Below, in pieces: positions 1 to 5,485 of a stretch of DNA of 5,485 bases. The translations under genes and the position numbers were made by a program. The notes below the pieces were generated by a model that was not told the origin of the DNA, searched no databases, and saw nothing but the letters and a program-made list of their open reading frames with translations. Source of the stretch: Syntrophomonadaceae bacterium (GTDB lineage: Bacteria; Bacillota; Ch66; Ch109). How positions within the stretch are numbered: the first letter of the stretch is position 1; the number at the start of each line of letters is the position of its first letter. The stretch is from contig JAAZDI010000247.1 of the NCBI GenBank assembly GCA_012512295.1, forward strand, positions 1 to 5,485, given 5' to 3'.

Positions 1-1
1 G

Positions 2-106
2 TCTATTCAAGCTGGGGAGAACCCCACGATCATTCGGGAAAAGCTGCTTGTCTTCCTGGATCCGGAAACCAGACAAACTTTGTTAGGTAAGCCGGAAGAG
101 GAATAG
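2..106 (+). CDS. motA: Flagellar motor stator protein MotA, C-terminal end only (5' truncated by window edge)
   Basis: Reading from base 2 gives 34 codons ending in TAG at 104-106. The peptide contains GENPTIIREKLLVFL followed by DPETR, which matches the cytoplasmic tail of MotA, where an IQ(A/E)G-NP segment and an EKL-FL helix close the protein. MotA forms the pentameric ring around the MotB dimer in the inner-membrane stator that drives flagellar rotation. The membrane segments and the rotor-contacting loop lie outside the window. The identification rests on this tail plus motB starting 40 bases downstream, the usual motA-motB order. The tail is too short to separate MotA from the sodium-type homologues MotP/PomA. 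Confidence 0.85.
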   Translation, partial: SIQAGENPTIIREKLLVFLDPETRQTLLGKPEEE

Positions 107-146
107 CAGCCGGCCAGAACAGCAACCCTTTGGGAGCTAAAAACGC

Positions 147-884
147 ATGGAGAGGTCGGGTGAGAGAAAGGTAATGAAAAGAAAAGAGAAGGCAGAAGGT
201 CGCCCCAACCACGAACGCTGGTTGATCACCTATGCTGACCTGATCACTCTGCTGCTGATATTTTTTGTGGTTATGTACTCAATAAGTATGGTTGATGCGA
301 AAAAGTTTGAACAGGTAGCGGCTTCACTAATGAGTGCTTTAACCGGCCGAGGCCCGGAGATTCTTGATTACCCGGGTCCTTCGATTATTGAGGGGATGTC
401 CGGGGAACAGCTGCAAATGGAAACGATTCGCCAGCAATTGCAGGAGTATATTGATCAGAATAACCTGGGATCAAATATTCAACTCTACCAACAGGAGCGG
501 GGACTGGTGATCAGCCTCAGCGATACGGTGTTATTTGAAAGCGGACGGGCGGAATTAACTCCCCAAGCGCAGGACATCATGCGCAAGGTTGGCGTGAGCT
601 TAGCACCGATTAATAATTATATTCGGATTGAGGGGCATACGGACAATTTACCGATTAATAATGCTCAGTTTCCCTCTAATTGGGAGTTGTCAGCCATGCG
701 AGCGACTAATGTTTTGCGTTTTTTAGTTCGGGAAGCCGGCCTTAATCCAGCCCGTTTATCAGAGAGCGGCTATGGTGAATACCGGCCGATTGCAGATAAC
801 AACTCGGAGGCCGGCCGGGCGTTGAATCGACGCGTAGATATTGTAATAATGAAGAGTGAGCATGCAGTAGTCGAGCCGCATTAG
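147..884 (+). CDS. motB: Flagellar motor stator protein MotB
   Basis: MotB couples ion flow to flagellar rotation and anchors the stator to peptidoglycan. In this 245-residue protein, a basic N-terminus is followed by the signature NHERWLITYADLITLLL and one transmembrane helix at about residues 26-46. Asp31 in YAD is the expected ion-carrying residue. A linker of about 70 residues leads to an OmpA-like peptidoglycan-binding domain (about 118-236) with the motifs EGHTDN (162-167), FPSNWELS, SGYGEYRP and NRRVDI (227-232). Length and order are normal for the family. The ATG at 147 has GGGAG at 132-136, ten bases away. An ATG at 174, preceded closely by AGAAAGG, would give the more typical start MKRKEK and is a real alternative. 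Whether protons or sodium are used cannot be decided from the sequence. Confidence 0.95.
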   Translation: MERSGERKVMKRKEKAEGRPNHERWLITYADLITLLLIFFVVMYSISMVDAKKFEQVAASLMSALTGRGPEILDYPGPSIIEGMSGEQLQMETIRQQLQEYIDQNNLGSNIQLYQQERGLVISLSDTVLFESGRAELTPQAQDIMRKVGVSLAPINNYIRIEGHTDNLPINNAQFPSNWELSAMRATNVLRFLVREAGLNPARLSESGYGEYRPIADNNSEAGRALNRRVDIVIMKSEHAVVEPH

Positions 885-975
885 AGGCGTAAGGAGTGAG
901 GCGTAAGGCATCCGTGTGAAACGGAAAATGAACCTTACTTCTAACATCTAACATCTAACGACTAACATCTACACT
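884..975 (+). repeat. Tandem heptamer array with hairpin core between motB and prfB
   Basis: The spacer is built from 7-base units. GAGGCGT-AAGGAGT-GAGGCGT-AAGGCAT occupies 884-911. From 934 come CTTACTT, then CTAACAT twice, CTAACGA, CTAACAT and CTACACT, ending at 975. The left block is approximately the inverse of the right block. GTAAGG (903-908) can pair with CCTTAC (933-938), and CCGT (912-915) with ACGG (921-924) inside it, giving a hairpin core flanked by heptamer arms. The array ends one base before the prfB ribosome binding site. There is no T-run, so it is not an ordinary terminator. My inference is a dispersed intergenic repeat of a kind seen in clostridial genomes; other copies are not visible in this window. 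Confidence 0.7.
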
Positions 976-988
976 AGGAGAGATAGAA

Positions 989-2102
989 TTGTTACTTGAA
1001 TTACGGAGGGATTTTAATAATCTAGAGAAACGCCTGGCAGAATTGAGGGTTTCTCTTTGACGTAGAGAACTGTCGGCAGCAGATTGCCAAGCTGGAGCAA
1101 AAGACCTTGGAACCGGGTTTTTGGGAAGAACGGGAAAAAGCGCAGCAGGTTCTGCAATCCATCACCTTCCTAAAGAAACGGATTGAGCTGTTTGAGGAAC
1201 TTCAGAAGCGTTATCAGGATCTGCGTGATTTATGGGAATTATGTCTTGATGAGACCGAGCCGGATGAATCTTTAACTCGAGAAATCATCCGCAGCTTAAA
1301 GTATCTGGAAAAAGATCTAGAGCGAGGCGAATTAGAGGTTCTGTTATCGGGACCATATGATAACAAAAATGCGATTATGGCCCTGCACGCCGGAGCTGGC
1401 GGAACCGATGCGCAGGATTGGGTAGAGTTATTGCTGCGAATGTACACCCGGTGGGCTGAGGAACACAATTATCGGGTAGAGATTATGGACTTACAGCCGG
1501 GAGAAGAAGCCGGGCTAAAAAGTGTCACGTTGCTGATTAGCGGGGAAAATGCATACGGATACCTTAAATCAGAAAAAGGGGTTCACCGTTTAGTGCGAAT
1601 TTCCCCATTTGATTCCTCAGGTCGGCGGCATACCTCATTTGCCGCGGTTGAAGTCCTGCCTGAAGTGTCAGAAACGGTTGAAGTTGAAATTGATCCCAAT
1701 GATTTGCGCATCGACACCTACCGTTCGGGTGGGGCGGGTGGACAGCATGTCAATAAAACAGATTCAGCAGTCCGCATTACTCACCTGCCTACTGGCATTG
1801 TGGTCCAGTGCCAGAATGAGCGATCGCAGCAGATGAATCGGATTCTCGCGATGAAGATTCTGCAATCCCGACTTTTTGAACTGGAACAGCGAAAAAAAGA
1901 GGAGGCCATGGCTGAGCTCCGGGGCGAGTACCAGGAGATAGCCTGGGGCAGCCAGATCCGTTCGTATACCTTTAATCCATTTAGCCTGGTTAAAGATCAC
2001 CGAACTAATGTCGAGGTCGGCAATGTTCAGGGAGTAATGGATGGGGATCTGGATCCGTTCATTTATGCCTATCTTCAAAAGCAGGCCCGGCGAGAATTCT
2101 AA
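989..2102 (+). CDS. prfB: Peptide chain release factor 2, with programmed +1 frameshift (join 989-1057, 1059-2102)
   Basis: RF2 recognises UGA and UAA in the ribosomal A site and triggers release of the finished protein. Translation starts at TTG 989, eight bases after AGGAG (976-980), and gives a first segment MLLELRRDFNNLEKRLAEL ending RVSL before the in-frame TGA at 1058-1060. A +1 slip at CTT-TGA-C continues with DVENCRQQIAKLEQK into the main frame. The product is 370 residues, the usual RF2 size. The SPF codon-recognition tripeptide is at residues 205-207 and the catalytic GGQ at 250-252, the positions I recall for E. coli RF2. Ser246 replaces the Thr246 of E. coli K-12. The usual Firmicutes neighbour secA is not upstream; motB is. 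A scan that ignores the slip would begin at the TTG at 1107 and lose 39 residues. Confidence 0.97.
1045..1061 (+). promoter_or_regulatory. prfB: prfB programmed +1 frameshift signal
   Basis: The site has an internal Shine-Dalgarno-like GAGGG at 1045-1049, then slippery CTT at 1055-1057, the TGA stop at 1058-1060 and C at 1061. AGG sits exactly three codons before CTT, the same spacing as in the classic E. coli signal, although the purine run is one or two bases weaker. The downstream frame resumes at GAC 1059-1061 and is open to 2102. In this family, low RF2 lets the ribosome pause at UGA and shift, while high RF2 terminates early, so RF2 controls its own synthesis. Confidence 0.95.
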
Positions 2103-2223
2103 AAGAAATGTCGCTTCCGAAAGCAAAAAGTGTGATGAATCAGGCATCCCGCGATTTTATTCGTGGAAGGTTCAAACCGGTAAAAGTGAAAGATCTAGTG
2201 AATAATCTGGCGTTAATCTTCAG

Positions 2224-2244
2224 AACCCGGGCTGAGCCCGGGTT
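2224..2244 (+). terminator. Perfect GC-rich inverted repeat after prfB, possible terminator
   Basis: AACCCGGGC (2224-2232), a TGA loop, and GCCCGGGTT (2236-2244) form a perfect 9-bp stem 121 bases after the prfB stop. The following bases (GTCTATTGATTTTA) are only modestly T-rich and broken by G, C and A, so it would be a weak intrinsic terminator at best. Attenuation, RNA end protection or a dispersed palindrome are alternatives. The rest of the spacer (2103-2361) holds no gene or promoter I can defend. Confidence 0.45.
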
Positions 2245-2361
2245 GTCTATTGATTTTATAGTGGTAAAAATCGGGCAGATGTGACAAAATATTGTTGAAG
2301 TGAACAAATCAGGGCTGCTTTGAAAGCAAGCAGATTACGAGATGCCGGCGGGAGATGGTAG

Positions 2362-3255
2362 TTGGTTGGAGATACGCGTTTATTTAAACAGATTGAACAT
2401 ATAAGACGACAGAGATGGGTGCGAGGTTTAATTGATTATTTAGGGATCAGCCTGGGTTCCCTGGTGACAGCGGTGGGCCTGGTTTCCTTTCAGGTGCCAA
2501 ATAAAATTGCCGCCGGTGGAGTAAGCGGCATCGCGGTTATTGTGCATCACCTTTTTGGCTTGCCAGTTGGCATAATCATGCTGGCTCTTAATATCCCCTT
2601 ATTTTTATTTAGTCTGAGAGAGCTAGGCTTGGGGTTTGGCCTGAGAACCCTGTATGGCACACTGACCCTCTCTCTTTTTGTTGATGTAATGACTCCTCGC
2701 GTGCCGGTACTGACCCAGGATTTGCTTTTGGCGACGATCTACGGCGGTGTCCTGGCTGGTATTGGCTTAGGTCTGTGTTTTCGGTTTAAAGGATCGACCG
2801 GAGGAACTGACCTGGCGGCCCGACTAATCAATAAATACTTAAAGATCAGCCTGGGACAGGCCTTGCTGGGGATTGATTTTTTGGTGATTACCGGGGCGGG
2901 GATTCTCTTCAATGCTGAACTGGCCATGTATGCGCTGTTGTCTTTGTTTGTGACAAGTCAAGTTATTGATCTGGTTCAAGAGGGTGTTAGTCACGCCAAA
3001 GGGGCTTTTATTATTTCCCAACACCCCGCAGAAATTACGCAGGCCATCTTTCGCGAGTTGAACCGGGGCGCGACAGCCTTAAAGGGGAGAGGACAATATA
3101 CCGGACGGGAGCAAGAGGTGATCTTCTGTGTGGTTTCCCGGGCCGAAGAAACCCGTCTAAAAGACGTAATTTATCAGGTTGATCCCAAGGCGTTTGTTAT
3201 TGTCACTAATGTCCATGAGGTACTGGGGGAAGGGTTTAAGCGCCGGCGTTTTTAG
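2362..3255 (+). CDS. YitT family membrane protein (DUF161 membrane part plus DUF2179 domain)
   Basis: This 297-residue integral membrane protein belongs to the YitT/YpjC/YqfU group common in Firmicutes. Its transport substrate or biochemical role is not established, and I assign none. About six hydrophobic segments span residues 24-210, including 26-43, 55-83, 95-110, 122-141 and 165-183. The family signatures are PNKIAAGGVSGIA (46-58) and FKGSTGGTDLAARLINK (142-158). The cytoplasmic C-terminal domain, about 215-290, carries RGATALKGRGQYTGRE and ends in VIVTNVHEVLGEGF. Length is typical. The TTG at 2362 directly follows an in-frame TAG (2359-2361) and has GGGAG at 2350-2354, seven bases upstream, so the start is well fixed. 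It lies about 260 bases after prfB and just before the candidate RNA promoter, which overlaps its last codons. Confidence 0.93.
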   Translation: MVGDTRLFKQIEHIRRQRWVRGLIDYLGISLGSLVTAVGLVSFQVPNKIAAGGVSGIAVIVHHLFGLPVGIIMLALNIPLFLFSLRELGLGFGLRTLYGTLTLSLFVDVMTPRVPVLTQDLLLATIYGGVLAGIGLGLCFRFKGSTGGTDLAARLINKYLKISLGQALLGIDFLVITGAGILFNAELAMYALLSLFVTSQVIDLVQEGVSHAKGAFIISQHPAEITQAIFRELNRGATALKGRGQYTGREQEVIFCVVSRAEETRLKDVIYQVDPKAFVIVTNVHEVLGEGFKRRRF

Positions 3256-3277
3256 AAAAAACATTTAAAGCTATAAT
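3249..3277 (+). promoter_or_regulatory. Candidate housekeeping sigma promoter for the structured RNA / transketolase unit
   Basis: A perfect -10 hexamer TATAAT lies at 3272-3277. With the optimal 17-base spacing the -35 position is TTTTTA (3249-3254), a poor match to TTGACA that overlaps the last codons and stop of the YitT gene; TTTAGA at 3251-3256 with 15-base spacing is an alternative. Transcription would start near 3284, about 20 bases before the first helix of the downstream RNA, which is good positional support. The -10 is convincing and the -35 is not. Confidence 0.55.
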
Positions 3278-3283
3278 CTCAAA

Positions 3284-3590
3284 AATCAAACAGAAAGGTG
3301 GTGCGAGCCTGGTTTCTTGGCAGCATTACGAAAAGAGCTACTATGTTAAAGTTTTCCGCGTTACTGATGCCCTGCCGGGAAAGTCGGACAGCGGATAGAA
3401 TGACAGAGGCGGTAGGTAAACCCCCCTTCGGGCCGAACCCAAAGCGCCGGTTTAACTACCGATGCGGCGGCGAGAACAGGTGGCTCAAGTAACTGAATCC
3501 GGTATGAGGCTGCCGCTCGTTAGTCGAACGAGCGAAAAACATTATTTGGTCTAGTCTACTAGATTTTGATTGTGTTTTAGAAACCAGGTT
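3284..3590 (+). ncRNA. Unclassified structured RNA (independent small RNA or long transketolase leader)
   Basis: The gap between the YitT gene and transketolase (3256-3602) has no credible protein but holds nested, mutually compatible helices. They are: 3319-3324 with 3509-3514 (6 bp); 3330-3334 with 3352-3356; 3360-3365 with 3488-3493 (6 bp); 3369-3371 with 3482-3484; a hairpin 3372-3391 with a GAAAG loop and one bulged A; and 3410-3422 with 3449-3461 (12 pairs around one G-A mismatch). Further 3' are a 7-bp hairpin 3515-3521/3527-3533 and a terminator-like hairpin 3548-3565. A segment at 3306-3317 can also close the whole element by pairing with 3579-3590. TATAAT sits just upstream. I cannot match it to TPP, cobalamin, lysine, T-box, c-di-GMP, RNase P or SRP RNA. 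The exact ends are uncertain, and the 3' end may be near 3578. Confidence 0.6.
3548..3578 (+). terminator. Terminator-like hairpin with U-rich tail before transketolase
   Basis: GGTCTAG (3548-3554), a TCTA loop and CTAGATT (3559-3565) form a 7-bp stem with two G-U pairs at its base, followed by a T-rich stretch ending in TGTGTTTT at 3578. AAAACA (3536-3541) can extend it by pairing with TGTTTT (3573-3578). The stem is AT-rich and the T-tract is interrupted, so it should be leaky. It would either end the structured RNA or act as a conditional terminator ahead of transketolase. Confidence 0.4.
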
Positions 3591-3602
3591 GAAACATCTC
3601 AA

Positions 3603-4472
3603 GTGGCAGACAGGCAATTAGGGAACGAACAGCAGTCGGTCAATTTGGACTTCCTTCAAGAAAAGGCTCGTCTAATAAGAAGGCATATAATTCGGATGGT
3701 AGGGGAAGCCGGTTCGGGTCATCCCGGGGGTTCCTTATCTGCGGCTGAGCTGGTCACGGCTTTATACTTTCAGGAGTTGAGGCTGGCCCCGGAAAATCCG
3801 GCTTGGCCGGAGCGGGACCGGTTTATCCTAAGCAAGGGACATGCGGCCCCAGTGCTGTATGCAGCACTAGCAGAACGGGGCTTTTTTCCGGTAGAGGAAT
3901 TACTCACCCTGCGGAAGCTCGGCGCCCGTCTCCAGGGTCATCCGGATTTCCGTAAGGTGCCGGGGGTGGAGATGTCAACCGGCTCTCTGGGGCAAGGCTT
4001 GTCGGCAGCTAATGGGCTGGCCCTGGCCGGTCGGTTGGACCAGCGAAACTATCGGGTTTACGTGTTGATTGGGGATGGAGAGAGTGAAGAAGGTCAGATC
4101 TGGGAAGCAGCCATGTTAGCGGCGCATTATCGGCTGGATAATCTGGTCGCGATTCTTGATTATAATGGTTTGCAGATTGATGGCCCGGTTAAAGAGGTAA
4201 TGTCTCTAGAACCGGTAGCCGGTCGTTGGCAGGCCTTTGGCTGGGCGGTTCAGGAAATTGATGGGCACGATTTTTCGCAGATTCTTGGGGCATTTGCGCA
4301 GGCCCGGCGAACCAATGGCCAGCCTAGTTTGATTGTCGCCCATACCATTAAGGGAAAAGGGGTTTCCTTTATGGAGAACCAAGTGGGCTGGCACGGCACC
4401 GCGCCGAATCAAGAACAAGTAGCGCAGGCACTGGCTGAATTGGAGGTGGTTTCCGATGGCCGAAAAGGTTAA
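3603..4472 (+). CDS. tkt: Transketolase, N-terminal (thiamine-diphosphate pyrophosphate-binding) subunit
   Basis: This is the first half of a split transketolase, a cytosolic enzyme that moves two-carbon ketol units between sugar phosphates in the non-oxidative pentose phosphate pathway. From GTG 3603 it is 289 residues. It carries GSGHPGGSLSAAEL (His40), LSKGHAAP (His80), GHPD (His113) and MSTGSLGQGLS. The diphosphate and metal motif starts GDGESEEGQ (157-165) and reaches the Asn of DYN (188). IKGKGVSFMEN and a late GWHG (His264) follow. No catalytic-half motif is present, as expected. The frame is open from TTG 3570, but that codon lies in the terminator-like T-tract without a ribosome binding site. 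GTG 3603 has only a distant AGGT (3586-3589), and TTG 3645 would begin at the conserved DFLQEKARLIRRHI. The start is therefore uncertain. The stop overlaps the next gene by 17 bases. Confidence 0.93.
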   Translation: MADRQLGNEQQSVNLDFLQEKARLIRRHIIRMVGEAGSGHPGGSLSAAELVTALYFQELRLAPENPAWPERDRFILSKGHAAPVLYAALAERGFFPVEELLTLRKLGARLQGHPDFRKVPGVEMSTGSLGQGLSAANGLALAGRLDQRNYRVYVLIGDGESEEGQIWEAAMLAAHYRLDNLVAILDYNGLQIDGPVKEVMSLEPVAGRWQAFGWAVQEIDGHDFSQILGAFAQARRTNGQPSLIVAHTIKGKGVSFMENQVGWHGTAPNQEQVAQALAELEVVSDGRKG

Positions 4473-5403
4473 GGTAGCGACGCGGGATGCTTATGGGAAA
4501 GCCCTGGTGCGTCTGGGGGTTATTCACCCTAATTTAGTCGTTTTGGATGCTGATTTATCGAAATCTACTAAGACCGCAGAATTTGCGAAGGTATTTCCAG
4601 AGAGATTCTTTCAGGTAGGGATAGCCGAACAAAATCTGATGGGGACTGCGGCCGGCCTGGCTCTAGCCGGAAAAATTCCCTTTGCCAGTACCTTTGCCGT
4701 TTTTGCCACGGGGCGAGCCTTTGATCAGATTCGTAATTCCATTGCCTATACCGGCCTGCCGGTCCGGATTGCGGCCACGCACGCCGGGATCAGTGTTGGC
4801 GAGGACGGGGGTTCCCACCAGTCCATTGAGGATGTAGCCCTGATGCGGGTACTGCCTCAGATGACGGTAATTGTCCCGGCTGATGCCCGGGAAACTGAAA
4901 AGGCCGTGGAGGCCTTATTGACCTGGGAGGGACCGGCTTATCTTCGTCTGGGACGGCTGGCGGTGCCAACAGTTTATGAGGAAGACTGTCCTTTTACGAT
5001 TGGCGAAGCGGTCCAACTGCGCGAGGGTTCGGCAGCGACTATCATCGCTAATGGTCTGATGGTGTCAGAAGCCTTGCAGGCGGCCGAGCTTTTAGCTCAA
5101 GAGGGTCAGTTGGTCCGAGTTATCAATATGCATACCGTGAAGCCGCTGGACAAGGCGGCGGTAATCAAAGCCGCTCGGGAAACCGGGGCCATCGTAACTG
5201 CTGAAGAACACAGCATTATTGGAGGTCTGGGCAGTGCCGTAGCTGAGGTGCTGGTGGAAGAGTATCCGGTCCCCATGCGTCGGGTAGGAGTGCCGGACTG
5301 TTTTGGTGAATCAGGCGAACCCCGCCAGTTATTAGAGAAATATGGCCTAACGGCAAGACATTTAGCAGAAGCGGTTCGAGAGGTTATCAAACGAAAAGGC
5401 TAG
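4456..5403 (+). CDS. tkt: Transketolase, C-terminal subunit (pyrimidine-binding and C-terminal domains)
   Basis: This 315-residue protein is the second half of the split transketolase and joins the preceding gene product to complete the thiamine-diphosphate site. The pyrimidine-binding domain, about residues 5-170, contains VGIAEQN with Glu58, the glutamate expected to activate the cofactor's aminopyrimidine, then GLALAGKIPFASTFAVF and GEDGGSHQSIEDVALMR with His121. The C-terminal transketolase domain (about 185-310) shows the usual VINMHTVKPLD, AEEHSIIGGLGSAVAE and FGESGEP segments. ATG 4456 has GGAGG at 4442-4446, nine bases upstream and inside the preceding gene, and the two reading frames overlap by 17 bases. 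This indicates translational coupling and equal subunit amounts. Similar split pairs also occur among DXP-synthase-like proteins, but the motifs here fit transketolase better. Confidence 0.95.
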   Translation: MAEKVKVATRDAYGKALVRLGVIHPNLVVLDADLSKSTKTAEFAKVFPERFFQVGIAEQNLMGTAAGLALAGKIPFASTFAVFATGRAFDQIRNSIAYTGLPVRIAATHAGISVGEDGGSHQSIEDVALMRVLPQMTVIVPADARETEKAVEALLTWEGPAYLRLGRLAVPTVYEEDCPFTIGEAVQLREGSAATIIANGLMVSEALQAAELLAQEGQLVRVINMHTVKPLDKAAVIKAARETGAIVTAEEHSIIGGLGSAVAEVLVEEYPVPMRRVGVPDCFGESGEPRQLLEKYGLTARHLAEAVREVIKRKG

Positions 5404-5485
5404 CCAAATCGCGCCGTTGTTGATGGTGTGTAATAAAAAATCGTGGAAATAACTAACATTTTCTTTTTTAAAAAAGGAAAATTAA
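5404..5485. other. AT-rich intergenic tail with AT palindrome
   Basis: Nothing here encodes a supportable protein within the window. The last bases hold an almost perfect palindrome: ATTTTC (5458-5463) and T6 (5464-5469), then A6 (5470-5475) and GGAAAAT (5476-5482), with one extra G. It could be a weak terminator stem in either direction, a bent AT tract, or simply the AGGAAAA ribosome binding site of a gene starting beyond the edge. No convincing promoter was found. Confidence 0.35.

Noticed and set aside
1214..1468. Open frames on the minus strand and in other frames inside prfB, the YitT gene and the transketolase genes
   Set aside because: They overlap genes with clear family motifs, have no ribosome binding sites and encode no recognisable protein; they are shadows of the real genes.
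2108..2284. 58-codon open frame from ATG 2108 after prfB
   Set aside because: It has no ribosome binding site, runs straight through the perfect inverted repeat 2224-2244 and shows no recognisable domain. It is probably chance, though a related genome with the same frame would revive it.
3375..3480. RNase P RNA
   Set aside because: GGGAAAGTCGG, AGAATGACAG and GGTAAACCCC look like RNase P conserved blocks, but they are in the wrong order, far too close together, and the element is shorter than RNase P RNA.
3298..3492. 64-codon open frame from GTG 3298
   Set aside because: It lies wholly inside the structured RNA, has a composition driven by that RNA (Arg, Pro and Gly rich) and resembles no family I know. 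AGAAAGG at 3292-3298 is too close to serve as its ribosome binding site.
3408..3500. Cyclic-di-GMP class I (GEMM) riboswitch
   Set aside because: GGTAAACC, CCCAAAGC and GTAACTGA resemble GEMM core pieces in order, but the invariant GACGCAAAGC and GGGUUACCGA are not matched, and the best helix here pairs GGTAG-TAAACC with GGTTTA-CTACC, which is not the GEMM fold.
3299..3515. Group II intron remnant
   Set aside because: GTGCGA at 3301 and CCGGTATGAGG near 3499 resemble an intron 5' end and domain V, but the GAAA-capped domain V hairpin and any reverse-transcriptase frame are absent, and the length is too short.
3514..3534. Intrinsic terminator at the CGCTCGTT/AACGAGCG hairpin
   Set aside because: The stem is perfect but is followed by GAAAAAC rather than a T-run, so it cannot be an intrinsic terminator in the + direction.

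Overview
The window reads as chromosomal DNA of an anaerobic, motile Firmicute, probably of the Peptococcaceae/Thermoanaerobacterales type (relatives of Desulfotomaculum, Moorella or Carboxydothermus). I infer this from the Gram-positive-style MotB, the frameshifted prfB, a YitT-family membrane protein, a transketolase split into two polypeptides, strong purine-rich ribosome binding sites and frequent TTG/GTG starts. The species cannot be named from the sequence. Every gene lies on the + strand.

Layout: (1) the last codons of motA and a complete motB, the stator genes of the flagellar motor. (2) A 0.1-kb spacer with a tandem array of 7-base units. (3) prfB (release factor 2), which starts at a TTG at 989 and needs a programmed +1 frameshift at 1055-1061, so a plain ORF scan misses its first 39 codons. 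(4) A 259-base spacer with a perfect GC-rich inverted repeat. (5) A YitT/DUF161-DUF2179 membrane protein. (6) A gap of about 350 bases with no credible protein but a perfect TATAAT box followed by a set of mutually compatible helices, most simply a structured RNA (independent small RNA or long leader) that I cannot assign to a known class. (7) Two overlapping genes for the N- and C-terminal halves of transketolase. (8) A short AT-rich tail ending in an AT palindrome.

Functionally, motA/motB are one unit. prfB and the YitT gene are housekeeping or membrane genes that may be read from upstream. The two transketolase halves are translationally coupled and should form one thiamine-diphosphate enzyme of the non-oxidative pentose phosphate pathway. 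The main unexplained object is the RNA at about 3284-3590. One of its 5' segments is complementary over 12 pairs to the region just upstream of the likely transketolase start, which suggests, but does not prove, that the RNA controls transketolase expression.
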